Source: Nonomuraea sediminis
GTDB lineage: Bacteria; Actinomycetota; Actinomycetes; Streptosporangiales; Streptosporangiaceae
Assembly: GCF_018531495.1 (NCBI RefSeq)
Contig: NZ_JAHDTI010000015.1
Span: 62,001-126,000 of the forward strand
Reading direction: 5' to 3'
DNA length: 64,000 nucleotides
Position 1 is the first letter of the stretch; every line of letters starts with the position of its first letter. Below are positions 1 through 9,017 of this stretch, in pieces. Under the pieces are notes generated by a model. It did no database searches and was not told the DNA's origin. It was given only the letters and a program-made list of their open reading frames with translations. The translations under genes and the position numbers were made by a program.

Positions 1-117
1 TTCTTTCCCCCTTCCGACGTCATCCAGCATGCTCGCCGGGCCGGGCCTGGCACCTCCGCTGAAGGGCTGGGGTTGAGGCCGGCGCCTCGGCCGAACGGTT
101 GATACTGGCTGTCCGAC

Positions 118-1281
118 TTGCGGCTTAGGCTCAAGGCCGTGGGGGACACCAAGCGCATCGTGTACTGGATCCGGCGGCTGAGCGAGATAGCGGTCATCGG
201 CTGGCTGTGCATGATGCTGCTGGTCGACCTGGTCATGGCCGCGGGCACGGGCGGGCTGCAGTGGCTGGTCCCCATCTGCGGCGGGGTCGGGATCGTGGCA
301 GTCGTGCTGCGCCGCCGCTTCCGGCTCGAGGGGTTCGCCCTGCTGTTCGGCCTGTCCTTCGCGGTGTCCGTGATCATGGGCGGGATCAACTTCGCCGGCG
401 CGCCCGGCACGGCCGAGACGGGCGCGATGCTCGTGCTGACGATCGGCGTGCTGCGCAATGTCGAGCCGGTCAGGCGGGCGGCGATCCTGGCGATCGTCTC
501 GCTGGTCGTGCTGATGGCCGAGGGCGGCGGCCGCGACTACCACAACGCCGGGCTGGCCTTCTCGTTCCTGCTGTTCGCCGCCTGGTCGATGGCCGCGGGC
601 ATCGGCGGCTACCTGCGCTTCCAGCAGGAGCGCCGCACGGAGGCCGTGTACTCGGTACGGCGGGCCGAGCGCCTCGAGCTGGCCAGGGAGCTGCACGACC
701 TGGTGGCCCACCACATCACCGGCATCGTCGTGCAGGCGCAGGCGGCCCGCACGGTGGCCGAGATGAAACCCGACGCCGTGGTGCCCGCGCTGGACGCGAT
801 CGCCAACGCCGGCGCCGAGGCGCTGACGTCGATGCGCCGCCTGGTGTCGGTGCTGCGCGAGCAGGAGGAGGGCGCGCGCACGCCCGGCATGACGCTGGCC
901 GACCTGCGCATCCTGACCGAGCGGTTCTCGCAGGACGGGCCGCGGGTGGCCTTCGAGATCGGGCAGGGCGTGGACGAGCGGACGCTGCCGCGCGAGGTGC
1001 TGACCACGCTGCACCGGGTGCTGCAGGAGGCGCTCACCAACGTGCGCAAGCACGCCCCTGGCACCGGCTGGGTGGAGGCGGAGCTGCGCCGCAACGGCGG
1101 CGAGCTGGTGCTGCGGGTGCGCAACTACGGCTCGCAGTCCGATCCGCGGGTCTCGCGGCTCGGCGGCGGGTTCGGGCTGGTCGGGATGGCCGAGCGGGTC
1201 GAGGCGCTGGGCGGGCGGCTATACGCCGGCCCGACCCCGCAGGGCGCCTGGGAGGTGGTCGCCGAGTTCCCGCTGCCCTGA
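118..1281 (+). CDS. Sensor histidine kinase (NarL/DesK-type, HisKA_3)
   Basis: Membrane histidine kinase, probably phosphorylating a LuxR-type response regulator that would lie outside the window. The first ~170 residues carry five to six hydrophobic segments and no obvious extracellular domain. The H-box (RELHDLVAHH) follows, with phospho-acceptor His near residue 193, then an HATPase domain with N-box (QEALTNVRKHA, Asn near 308) and a GGGFGLVGM G-box close to the C terminus. Closely spaced HELHD and HATPase motifs are the family signature of the HisKA_3 group. The TTG at 118 gives the longest frame; GTG at 139 is an alternative and neither has a clear ribosome site. The last 63 bases overlap the end of the convergent regulator gene. 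Confidence 0.88.
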   Translation: MRLRLKAVGDTKRIVYWIRRLSEIAVIGWLCMMLLVDLVMAAGTGGLQWLVPICGGVGIVAVVLRRRFRLEGFALLFGLSFAVSVIMGGINFAGAPGTAETGAMLVLTIGVLRNVEPVRRAAILAIVSLVVLMAEGGGRDYHNAGLAFSFLLFAAWSMAAGIGGYLRFQQERRTEAVYSVRRAERLELARELHDLVAHHITGIVVQAQAARTVAEMKPDAVVPALDAIANAGAEALTSMRRLVSVLREQEEGARTPGMTLADLRILTERFSQDGPRVAFEIGQGVDERTLPREVLTTLHRVLQEALTNVRKHAPGTGWVEAELRRNGGELVLRVRNYGSQSDPRVSRLGGGFGLVGMAERVEALGGRLYAGPTPQGAWEVVAEFPLP

Positions 1282-4266
1282 CAGGCGAGCCTCGGCGAAC
1301 GCTTCGGCGCCGAGCAGCCCTGTCAGCCGGTCGCCGATCCGGTTGACGTCCAGCCGTTCGGCGTCGGGCAGCGGGGCGCCCACCAGGTTCCTGATGCCCG
1401 CCGCGGCACCCAGCGACCTGGCGGCCTCCTCGGCCTGGCCGCACAGCGACAGGGCGCCGGCCAGTCCTTCCAGCGACAGGGCGATCGCCCTGGGGTCGCC
1501 GGTCTGCCGGGCGGCCTGGTAGCTCTCGCGCTGCCTGGCCAGCGCGAGCTCGGCCTCGCCGCGCTGCTCGGCGGCGAAACCCAGTTCGGCCATGAGGAAG
1601 GCGATCCCGGGCAGCCCGCCGACCTGGCGCAGCCACGCCAGCCACGGCCGGACGTACGCCTCGGCCTCGGCGTAGCGTCCCTGCCGCCTGGCGCTGACGG
1701 CCAGGCCCAGGACGGCGTGTTCCTCGGCGCCCTTGTAGGACTGCTCCACTGCCAGCCGCCTGGCCCGCTCGTGGTAGTCGTCGGCCCGCTCGTAGTCGCC
1801 CGCGAGCAGCGCGCTGCGGCCGATCGCGGACAGCTTGTTGGCGGTCTCGAAGCCCAGCTCCTCCGCCAGGCGCAGCCCGCGCATGCGCAGCCGGGTGGCC
1901 TCGTCGTACTCGCCGCGGATCTCGGCCAGCCGGTCGAGCGTGTCCATCGCCTCGATCTGGCCCCAGCCGTCGCCCAGCTCGCGGAAGAGGGCCAGGCTGC
2001 GCTCGCCGTCGCGCTCCATGGCGGCCAGGTCTCCCCTGCCTCCCGCGAACTTGGCGCGCAGCGACAGCGCCGCGGCCATCCCCCACCTGTCGTCCAGCGC
2101 GGTGAAGGTCTCCAGCGCGCCGGTGAGGCGGCGTTCGTGCTCGTCGAAGTCGCCGTAGGCCCAGCGGACGTGGGTGAGGAACCAGTCGGCCAGCGCCCGT
2201 CCGGCGGCGTCCAGGTCGTCGTGGCGCACAGCGGGGGCGGCCTCGCCCACGGACATGGCGATGCCCGCCTGCCACACGGTCGCGAGCGCCACCTCCTCGG
2301 CCCTGCCGCCGCGTTCGAGCACCGCGGCCAGGGTACGGCGGGCCTCGCCCAGCCTGCCGCGCAGGAACCAGTACCAGGCCAGCGCATTGACCAGGCGCGG
2401 CGCGTAGGGGCCGCGGGTGGCCAGGCGCAGGTTCGCGCTCTCGGCGTCCAGGCGTTCCAGCCACTGCCGCTGGCCCTGGCCGCGCAGGTCGGCCCGTTCG
2501 GCCAGTTCGGTGTAGTAACGCGCGTGCCGGTCGGTGATCAGCTCGCGCTCGCCCGCCTCGTCAAAGCGTTCGGCCGCGTAGGCGGCCACGGACTCCAGCA
2601 GCAGGAAGCGCGAGCCGCGCGAGACGACCAGCGAGCGGTCCACCAGCCGGACCAGCGCGTCGACCACGTCCACGCCCGGCTCGGCGCAGACCGTCTCGGC
2701 CGCCTCCAGGGTGCAGCCGTCGGCGTGCGCGGCCAGGCGCCGCAGCACGATCCGCTCGGGGGGCGGCAGCAGCTCCCAGCTCCAGTCGAGCACGGCCCGC
2801 AGCGTGCGCTGGCGGGCGGGCGCGTCCCGCATGCCGGAGCTGAGCAGCCGGAACCGCTCGTCGGCCCGCCGCCCGTCCGCTTCGCCGCCGGGCGGCCCGA
2901 GCCTCCCGGCGAGTTCCTCGGCGCCCAGGGCGCGGACGCGGGGGGCCGCGAGTTCCAGGGCCAGAGGGATCCCGTCCAGCCGACGTGAGATGACGCGCAG
3001 CGTCTCGTCCTCGGGGACGCCCGCCCTGGTGGCCAGCAGCCGGGTGGCGTCGCGCTCGGACAGCGGCGGCACCACGCTGACGCGCTCGCCGGTGATGCCG
3101 ATGGGCTCCTGGCTGGTGGCCAGCACGCGCAGCCCGGGTGCGGCACGCAGCAGGCCCGAGGTCAGCGCGGCCACCTGCTCGATGACGTGCTCGCAGTTGT
3201 CGAGCACGAGCAGCATCCGCCTGGCGGCCAGGCCGCTCGCGAGCCTTTCCGCCAGCGGCGCGGCGCTGTCGTCGCGCATGCCGAGCGCCGCGGCGACGGC
3301 CTCGGCCACGTCGGCGGCGCCCGCCAGCTCGACCAGCCACACGCCGTCGGGAAAGGCCACACTCCCACGCGCCTCGGCGGCCGGATCGCCGGTCACGTGC
3401 CGGGCGATCTCCAGAGCCAGCCGGGTCTTGCCGACACCGCCCGAGCCGGTCAGCGTCACCAGCCGGAACGTCTCCAGCAGCGCCGACACGTCGCGGACCT
3501 GCGTCTGCCTGCCGATCATGTCGGTGAGCGGCGTGGGCAGGCTCGAGGCGGCGCCGGGCGGCGCGAGCGCGGGATCCTGGCGCAGGATCGCCTCGTGCAC
3601 GGCGACGATCTCGGGTGACGGGTCGAGCCCCAGCTCGTCGGCCAGCAGCGTGCGCAGCTGCCGGTAGCTGGCCAGCGCCTCGCTCTGGCGGCCTGCCCGG
3701 TACAGGGCCTTCATGTGCACGGCGCGCAGCCGTTCCCGCAGGGGGTGGGCGGCCACCAGGTCGGCAACCTCGACGGGTTCGCCCAGTGCCTGCCGTACCT
3801 CGGCGAGCTCCTCGACGGCGGACAGCCGGGCCTCTTCCAGTCGCGTGATCTCGGGCCGGGCGAAGTCGAAGTCGGCGAAGTCGGCGTAAGCGGGGCCGCG
3901 CCACAGCGCGAGCGCCTCCTCCAGCCGGTCGGCGCGCTCGCGGGGCGTTCCGGTGCGGGCGCCGGCCAGCGCCAGGAAGCGGTCGGCGTCCACGTCGGCG
4001 GCGGTCAGCCGATACCCCGCGGGGCCCAGGACGATCGCGCCCGGGTCGCCCAGGGCGCGGCGGAGCTGGGAGATCCTCGCCTGGAGCGTGCTCGCCGGCG
4101 TCGCCCGCCCCCAGACATCCTCGATCAGCCGGTCGGCCGGGACCGGCTGCCCCTCGTGGACGAGCAGGTCGGCCAGCAGCGCACGCACCTTGGTCTCGGG
4201 AACGTGTACCGGCTCGCCGTCCTCACCCCATACGGCCAGCGGCCCCAGCACCCCGAATCTCACCAC
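1219..4266 (-). CDS. AfsR/SARP-family transcriptional regulator with NB-ARC and TPR
   Basis: Large (1015 aa) regulator of the AfsR/DnrI/RedD type. Order of domains: OmpR-like winged helix (about residues 1-95, beginning MVRFGVLGPLAVW), bacterial transcriptional activation domain (about 100-245), an NB-ARC/AAA-type ATPase (about 255-540) with P-loop GSGGVGKTR, a Walker-B-like LLVLDNCEH segment, and a long alpha-helical TPR-like C-terminal half. Family knowledge: SARPs bind direct heptameric repeats near promoters and activate secondary metabolism or surface genes; ATP binding and TPRs allow signal control. It is transcribed away from the polysaccharide locus start and converges with the histidine kinase. 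A functional link to either neighbour is inference only. Confidence 0.93.
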   Translation of the reverse strand: MVRFGVLGPLAVWGEDGEPVHVPETKVRALLADLLVHEGQPVPADRLIEDVWGRATPASTLQARISQLRRALGDPGAIVLGPAGYRLTAADVDADRFLALAGARTGTPRERADRLEEALALWRGPAYADFADFDFARPEITRLEEARLSAVEELAEVRQALGEPVEVADLVAAHPLRERLRAVHMKALYRAGRQSEALASYRQLRTLLADELGLDPSPEIVAVHEAILRQDPALAPPGAASSLPTPLTDMIGRQTQVRDVSALLETFRLVTLTGSGGVGKTRLALEIARHVTGDPAAEARGSVAFPDGVWLVELAGAADVAEAVAAALGMRDDSAAPLAERLASGLAARRMLLVLDNCEHVIEQVAALTSGLLRAAPGLRVLATSQEPIGITGERVSVVPPLSERDATRLLATRAGVPEDETLRVISRRLDGIPLALELAAPRVRALGAEELAGRLGPPGGEADGRRADERFRLLSSGMRDAPARQRTLRAVLDWSWELLPPPERIVLRRLAAHADGCTLEAAETVCAEPGVDVVDALVRLVDRSLVVSRGSRFLLLESVAAYAAERFDEAGERELITDRHARYYTELAERADLRGQGQRQWLERLDAESANLRLATRGPYAPRLVNALAWYWFLRGRLGEARRTLAAVLERGGRAEEVALATVWQAGIAMSVGEAAPAVRHDDLDAAGRALADWFLTHVRWAYGDFDEHERRLTGALETFTALDDRWGMAAALSLRAKFAGGRGDLAAMERDGERSLALFRELGDGWGQIEAMDTLDRLAEIRGEYDEATRLRMRGLRLAEELGFETANKLSAIGRSALLAGDYERADDYHERARRLAVEQSYKGAEEHAVLGLAVSARRQGRYAEAEAYVRPWLAWLRQVGGLPGIAFLMAELGFAAEQRGEAELALARQRESYQAARQTGDPRAIALSLEGLAGALSLCGQAEEAARSLGAAAGIRNLVGAPLPDAERLDVNRIGDRLTGLLGAEAFAEARLSGQRELGDHLPGALRGRAGV

Positions 4267-4365
4267 GTCACGTTAACCCGTCGCGGGCCCGTCGGACTTC
4301 CGTAGCAGTCACGCGGGACAAGGCGGCGACGACTCATCGAGTCGAGGCTCGCCCGAGCCCGAGGC

Positions 4366-4986
4366 CTACGTCCCGGTGCCTGACATCCAGTGGTAGAAGT
4401 GCAGGCGCTGCTCGATCATCTGGCGCTCGAAGCCGTATTCGGCCACGGCGGAGCTCCACGCCGGAGGATTGTTGTACACGATGGTCAGCTTGCGAGGAAC
4501 ACGCCGCAGGCTCTCGACGATCCTCTCCATGACCTCTCTCAAGGTCGGCTCGCGGAAGGGGTTGTAGAAGTAAACAACGGTGACATCGTCCGGCAGTTTG
4601 TACTTCCGTGCGTCGGCCTGCTCGATGCTGATGTCCTTGCAGCGAAGCTTCGGCCGCGCCGCGGCGATGTTCCGCTGGGCGCGCTGGTACAGCTCGGCCT
4701 GGTGTTCGACCCCGATGATCCGGCGCACTCGCACGTCTCTTGCGAGGACGAGCATCATGCGCCCCAGCCCGGCGCCGTAATCGATCACCACGTCGTCCGG
4801 CCCCGGCCGCAGCGCGCGTAGAGCACGCCGGATCTTGCGCAGGTCGCTCGGCTGGTGTTCCAGCTCCTGGTGAGCGATGCCGCGGTCGGCCGGTGTGCCG
4901 GAGGTATCCGTTCCCATGCGAACGTCGAACCACCGGCCCGTGAGCCAACGACGTGAGCGATCGACCATCAAATGGACGGAAGTCAC
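4366..4986 (-). CDS. Class I SAM-dependent methyltransferase, NPF-motif type
   Basis: Predicted 206-aa Rossmann methyltransferase. Motif I reads VIDYGAGLGR, the acidic loop after strand 2 is GVEHQ, and the motif IV position has YFYNPF. An NPF at the same place occurs in the gene at 17527-18141, so the two are probably distant relatives. The start is set at GTG 4986 because GGAGG stands seven bases upstream; the longer frame to 5088 lacks this. It is the first gene at the left end of the polysaccharide locus, divergent from the PIG-L deacetylase gene. Substrate unknown; methylation of a sugar, or of a protein, is possible. Confidence 0.8.
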   Translation of the reverse strand: MTSVHLMVDRSRRWLTGRWFDVRMGTDTSGTPADRGIAHQELEHQPSDLRKIRRALRALRPGPDDVVIDYGAGLGRMMLVLARDVRVRRIIGVEHQAELYQRAQRNIAAARPKLRCKDISIEQADARKYKLPDDVTVVYFYNPFREPTLREVMERIVESLRRVPRKLTIVYNNPPAWSSAVAEYGFERQMIEQRLHFYHWMSGTGT

Positions 4987-5186
4987 AGATCTGCCTCCAG
5001 AGTCGAAACCGCGCGCAGCGCTCCGGTGTCGCGCAACCCAGTACCCGACGGCACTCCAGGAAATCACGTTCTGTCGTCTTTGCAACACTATTTGTAGTCG
5101 TCAGGCGCCCTCAGCGTAACAGCCTGATCACTTGTCGTGGTCTCATCAACACCCTCCCTGCCCGCCCGGATCCCGGCGATCGATCT

Positions 5187-5261
5187 GCCCGCCCCCCTGA
5201 AGGGGCAAGTACGCGCCCGGAGGCCCTGCTCCCCTTTGCAGAGCAGGGATCGAGGGCGGGC
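5187..5261. other. Nested inverted repeats in the 460-bp divergent intergenic region
   Basis: Within the gene-free stretch 4987-5446 an outer perfect 8-bp stem (GCCCGCCC at 5187-5194 with GGGCGGGC at 5254-5261) encloses an inner 8-bp stem (CCCTGCTC at 5224-5231 with GAGCAGGG at 5241-5248). A competing CCCC-TGAA-GGGG hairpin sits at the left side. It may be a structured leader of the PIG-L gene, or a terminator-like barrier. No reading frame with coding character spans it. Confidence 0.4.
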
Positions 5262-5396
5262 TTGGCACCAGCTCGAGGATCTCTTCACGAAACACATACC
5301 CGAAACGCCGAGCACGAAGAGTGACTAAGGGATTACAAATGAGGTAGAGATCTCTGCGGCGGCCCGGACAACAGGAATGCCTCGTCGGTCGAGAAA

Positions 5397-5433
5397 GCAA
5401 TCCTTGCCCCGTCGCGAAGGCAGTCCTTGCCCC
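5397..5433 (+). repeat. Direct repeat of a 14-mer just upstream of the PIG-L gene
   Basis: GCAATCCTTGCCCC (5397-5410) and GCAGTCCTTGCCCC (5420-5433) differ at one base and are 23 bases apart start to start, about two helical turns. The second copy ends where the ribosome site AAGGAGG begins. A tandem binding site for a regulator is possible; a SARP is one candidate because SARPs bind spaced direct repeats. Confidence 0.45.
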
Positions 5434-5446
5434 CAAGGAGGATGGC

Positions 5447-6076
5447 ATGTCCGATCTAGTAGTGATCGCACCGCACATGGATGACGAAACCCTGGGATGC
5501 GGTGGCGTTCTGGCCATGGCCGACGACCCCATGGTGGTGTTCGTCGTCGCGCCGACCGACGACAACGTGGAGATCGACCAGGTCGCCGACATTCTCGGGT
5601 TCCGTTACACCGTGCTCTACGAAAAGGAGTGGGAGGCCCGCCTGCTCTCTGTCGACCGGCGCGAACTCGTCGGCCGGATCGAAAAGGTCCTGCATACTGA
5701 ACGGCCACGCGAGGTCATGATTCCGGCCCCGTCATACCACCAGGACCACGTGGTGACGTTCGAAGCGGGCATCAGTGCCACCCGCCCGCTGTCGCGCAAC
5801 GGTTACATCGCGCAGATGGTCGCCGCCTACGAATACCCCGGATCCACCTGGGGGTTCGACGGGCGGGAGATCGAGCTGAACTACTACGTGGACATCGAAT
5901 CCGTCCGCGACCTGAAGCTCAAGGCGGTGTCTCTCTACCAGTCATCGCAGTTCGGACGCGAAGTGATCGCCCCCGATGTCGTCGACGCCTGGGCGACACT
6001 GCGGGGAAGCAGCGTCGGCCTTCAGTACGCGGAGGCGTTTCGAATCCTCCGGCTCGTCAATGCGAGGCGGTCGTGA
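5447..6076 (+). CDS. PIG-L/LmbE-family zinc deacetylase
   Basis: 209-aa protein with the two zinc-binding motifs of the PIG-L family: PHMDDE at residues 9-14 and HQDH around residue 103. Family members remove N-acetyl groups from GlcNAc-containing lipids or small glycosides (for example MshB and GlcNAc-PI deacetylase). The ATG has a strong AAGGAGG five bases upstream. Its stop overlaps the GTG of the WbqC-family gene (GTGA), so the two are co-translated. In this locus it probably deacetylates a hexosamine intermediate so that the amine can be modified again; that role is inferred from context. Confidence 0.88.
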   Translation: MSDLVVIAPHMDDETLGCGGVLAMADDPMVVFVVAPTDDNVEIDQVADILGFRYTVLYEKEWEARLLSVDRRELVGRIEKVLHTERPREVMIPAPSYHQDHVVTFEAGISATRPLSRNGYIAQMVAAYEYPGSTWGFDGREIELNYYVDIESVRDLKLKAVSLYQSSQFGREVIAPDVVDAWATLRGSSVGLQYAEAFRILRLVNARRS

Positions 6077-6741
6077 CAACGGTTGCCATTCTTCAGCCGA
6101 CCTACTGGGCTCGCGCGCACGTATGGAACCGTGTGTTCCACTCTGACATCTTCATCTGGCTCGATTCCGTGAAGTTCGCCCGATCTTCCACCAAATGGGA
6201 GGATCGGACCATCGTCGAGACGCCGAACGGCCAGCAGCTCGTCCTGCGTCTTCCCAAGCAAGGCTCGCGAGACGTGCCTTGGTCCGAGGCGCGGCTCAGC
6301 GACGGGTGGCTCAAGCACAGGACGAGCATCCTGCACTGTTACGCGAGGAGCGCGCACTGGGACGTGGTGAAACCGATGCTCGACCCGGTGTACCAGCCTG
6401 ACGCGACGACCATCGAGGCCGTGTGCTGGCGCTCCTTCTGCGCCATCTCCTCGCTCCTCCAGCCGTCGTGCAAAGTGATCCGCAGTTCGGATCTCGACGT
6501 CTCAGGGGCGAAAGGCGAATTGATGCTCAATTTGGTCAGCGCGGTGGGGGGCTCCAGTTATCTGACCGGGCAGCCCGGTGCCGCCTACCTCGACCAGCCC
6601 GCCTTCGCGGCCCGCGGCATCGCCATCGAGACGCAGTCATGGGCGGCGCCGAGCACGAAGCACGGACTCAAGAATCCCTCGATCATTCATCTCGTTGCCG
6701 AAAACGGGATAGACGACACAAAAGACCTACTGGCCGGCTGA
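6073..6741 (+). CDS. WbqC-family protein
   Basis: 222-aa protein beginning with the family-typical start TVAILQPTYW followed by an aromatic-rich segment with HSDIFIWLDSVKF. WbqC-like proteins occur in O-antigen and capsule clusters next to deacetylases, aminotransferases and methyltransferases, and are thought to take part in acylation or aminoacylation of amino sugars; the exact chemistry is not settled. The GTG start overlaps the stop of the PIG-L gene by four bases. Together they suggest a deacetylation then re-acylation step on a sugar. Confidence 0.82.
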   Translation: MTTVAILQPTYWARAHVWNRVFHSDIFIWLDSVKFARSSTKWEDRTIVETPNGQQLVLRLPKQGSRDVPWSEARLSDGWLKHRTSILHCYARSAHWDVVKPMLDPVYQPDATTIEAVCWRSFCAISSLLQPSCKVIRSSDLDVSGAKGELMLNLVSAVGGSSYLTGQPGAAYLDQPAFAARGIAIETQSWAAPSTKHGLKNPSIIHLVAENGIDDTKDLLAG

Positions 6742-6868
6742 AGGCGCTCGCGGGGCACCCGCATCTCCCAGCCCTCGTCATCGCGCACGCTCGGGGACCC
6801 GCATCGCTTCGGGTTGACCCGTAGCCGAGCCGAAGGATTTCCGAAGCGGGGCGAGGAAGCCTGGGGTC

Positions 6869-7717
6869 ATGACTGATGTGACTGTGATCGGCCTTGGCCC
6901 GATGGGCTCGAAGATGGCCGAGACGTTCCTTGCGGCGGGCCACCGGGTGAGCGTGTGGAACCGTACGCGCAGCAAGGCCGACCCGCTGCTGGCCAAGGGT
7001 GCCGAGTGGGCCGACCGGCCGGCGAGCGACCTCGTGGTGATCAGCCAGATCGACTACCAGGCGATGTACGACAGCCTCGGAGAGCAGCGGCTCGACGGGA
7101 AGGTGCTGGTCAACCTGAGCTCCGACACGCCGAACCGGCTGCGGGAGGCGGCGGACTGGGTGGCCTCGCGCGGCGGCGTGCTGGTGACCGCGGGCATCAT
7201 GACCCCGCCGCCGGGCATCGGGCTGCCCGGCGCGTACACCTACTACAGCGGGCCTCGTGCGGCCCTCGACCGGTTCGCGGACACGCTGGCCGCGCTCACC
7301 GAGGTCAGGTACGTCGGCGAGGACCCGGGGCTGGCGATGTCGTACTACCAGGCCAGCCTGCTGATGTTCTGGTCGTCGCTGGCCGCCCACATGCACGCCA
7401 CGGCGCTGGTCGGGGCGGCGGGCGCCAAGCCGGGCGAGTTCCTGCCCTTCGCCCAGCACCTGGTGGGCGGCCTGGCCGTCGAGGGCCCGATGGGGTATCT
7501 GAAGATCCTCACGGAGAACTTCGAGAGCGGGGAGTACCCGGGCGGGGAGAACAGCCTGCACATGCAGGTGGCCGGCCTCGGCCACGCGGTGCACGCGCTG
7601 GAGGACGAGGGCGTCGACGCGTCCTGGCCGAAGGCGCTGCTGCGGCTGTTCGAGCGCGCCGAGGCGGCCGGCCACGGCCAGGACGGCGTGGGCAGCCTCT
7701 ACGAGGTGCTGACCTAG
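6869..7717 (+). CDS. NAD(P)-dependent oxidoreductase, 6PGDH/3-HIBADH/imine-reductase-like
   Basis: 282-aa protein with an N-terminal dinucleotide fold (VIGLGPMGSKMA, residues 5-16, then VWNRTRSKAD, which favours NADP because Arg-Thr-Arg follows strand 2) and an all-helical C-terminal domain. The usual catalytic Lys of 3-hydroxyisobutyrate dehydrogenases is not obvious; the corresponding region reads ASLLMFWSSL, as in imine-reductase-like members. It has no ribosome site of note and is separated from the flanking genes by about 130 and 77 bases, so it may be an independent gene within the polysaccharide locus. Substrate unknown. Confidence 0.82.
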   Translation: MTDVTVIGLGPMGSKMAETFLAAGHRVSVWNRTRSKADPLLAKGAEWADRPASDLVVISQIDYQAMYDSLGEQRLDGKVLVNLSSDTPNRLREAADWVASRGGVLVTAGIMTPPPGIGLPGAYTYYSGPRAALDRFADTLAALTEVRYVGEDPGLAMSYYQASLLMFWSSLAAHMHATALVGAAGAKPGEFLPFAQHLVGGLAVEGPMGYLKILTENFESGEYPGGENSLHMQVAGLGHAVHALEDEGVDASWPKALLRLFERAEAAGHGQDGVGSLYEVLT

Positions 7718-7718
7718 C

Positions 7719-7766
7719 CGCCGACGTCCCCCACTGTGATCGCCTCGCTACATACAGTGGTCGGCG
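7719..7766 (+). terminator. Interrupted hairpin after the oxidoreductase gene
   Basis: CGCCGA (7719-7724) pairs with TCGGCG (7761-7766), and CCACTGT (7731-7737) with ACAGTGG (7754-7760); the left side has a six-base bulge. It begins two bases after the stop codon, without a T-run. It probably acts as a weak terminator or as an mRNA 3' end before the GT4 gene. Confidence 0.4.
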
Positions 7767-7794
7767 AGATATCCGGAAGAGGGGGACGAACACC

Positions 7795-8877
7795 ATGAGG
7801 ATCTGCGAGGTGGCCAAGACCCTGGACATCGGCGGTGCCGAGGTCCTGCTGGTCGAGCGGCTCAAGGCCGCCCCTCGGGCGGGCGTCGACTACACCGTGG
7901 TGTGCCTGCGCAGGACGACCACGGGGCTCGTCGACGCCCTGCGCGACATCGGGATCACGGTGGTGGACCTGTCCGGCAGCGGGCGGCTGCTGGTGTACCT
8001 GCGGCTGGTCGCGGCCGTACGGCGGCTCCGCCCGGACGTGGTCAACGCGCACTCCCCGGTGCCTGCGATCGCCCTGCGGCTGGCGTCGCGGTTCCGGCGC
8101 CGCCGGCCGTACCTGGTGCGCACGGTGCACAGCGTCAAGTACCGGCCGCTGACGAAGGTGCTCGACCGGCTCACCCGCAGGCTCGACGACGAGACCGTGG
8201 CGGTGTCGCGGATCGTGGCCGAGGCCCCGCTCACGAGGGGCGCGCCCCGGATCTCCGTCCGGGTGCACGGCGTGGACGTCAAGGAGCAGCAGCGCCTGGC
8301 GGCGGACGCGGAGAGCGTGCGGCGCGAGTTCGAGGTCCCCGACGGGGCCTTCCTTATCGCGTTCGTCGCCAATCTCCTGCGCCTGAAGGGGCACGACCTG
8401 CTGATCAGGGCGGCCGCGGAGGTCGTCAAGGCCCGTCCCGAGGCGATGTTCCTGCTCGCGGGCAAGGGGCCGATGCAGCAGCGGATCGTCGAGGACATCG
8501 AGCGGTACGGCCTCGGCGGCAACGTGCGGCTGCTGGGTCTCCTGCCGCGGGCCAACCGGCTGATCGCGGCGTCGGACCTGCTGGTGCTCAGCTCCCGCTG
8601 GGAGGCCCTGCCCGTGGTGATCATGGAGGCGCTGGCGGCCGGGGTGCCCGTCGTTGCGCCTGCCGTGGGAGGCATCCCCGACCTGGTCAAACCCGGAGAG
8701 AACGGGATACTGACGAGGCCCGGCTCCGCGGAGGATCTGGCCGCGGGCATTCTCGAGGCGATGAAGTCGCACGACCGGCTCCGTGCGGGCGCCGCCGCGG
8801 GCGCGGACCTGCTGGACATGTCCCACACCGCGCGCTGGTTCGAGGAGCTCTACACCAGGCGCGCAGCCGTACGCTGA
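7795..8877 (+). CDS. Glycosyltransferase family 4
   Basis: 360-aa GT-B fold transferase. The N-terminal half starts MRICEVAKTLDIGGAEVLL (the GGAE loop of GT4) and the C-terminal half carries the donor-binding EX7E motif (EALPVVIME) followed by GVPVVAPAVGG. The ATG at 7795 is preceded by AGAGGGGGA at proper distance; the longer open frame running from 6955 is an out-of-frame shadow of the oxidoreductase gene. Probable role: transfer of one sugar of the repeat unit on the cytoplasmic side of the membrane. Confidence 0.9.
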   Translation: MRICEVAKTLDIGGAEVLLVERLKAAPRAGVDYTVVCLRRTTTGLVDALRDIGITVVDLSGSGRLLVYLRLVAAVRRLRPDVVNAHSPVPAIALRLASRFRRRRPYLVRTVHSVKYRPLTKVLDRLTRRLDDETVAVSRIVAEAPLTRGAPRISVRVHGVDVKEQQRLAADAESVRREFEVPDGAFLIAFVANLLRLKGHDLLIRAAAEVVKARPEAMFLLAGKGPMQQRIVEDIERYGLGGNVRLLGLLPRANRLIAASDLLVLSSRWEALPVVIMEALAAGVPVVAPAVGGIPDLVKPGENGILTRPGSAEDLAAGILEAMKSHDRLRAGAAAGADLLDMSHTARWFEELYTRRAAVR

Positions 8878-9017
8878 CCAGATCTTGATCGAGTCATCGG
8901 CCGAGCCTCCGCCCTGGCGCCGTCTGTCCTCAATATCCTTCTCATCGAGAATTAACAGCCGCTAACTGCATCTCCCCGGTTCGACATTCGTGAAGGCGAC
9001 CGCAGGGAGGGACAGAT

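Noticed and set aside
6955..7794. Long upstream extension of the GT4 frame at 7795
   Set aside because: Lies out of frame over the oxidoreductase gene, which has clear motifs; Arg/Ala/Gly-rich translation.
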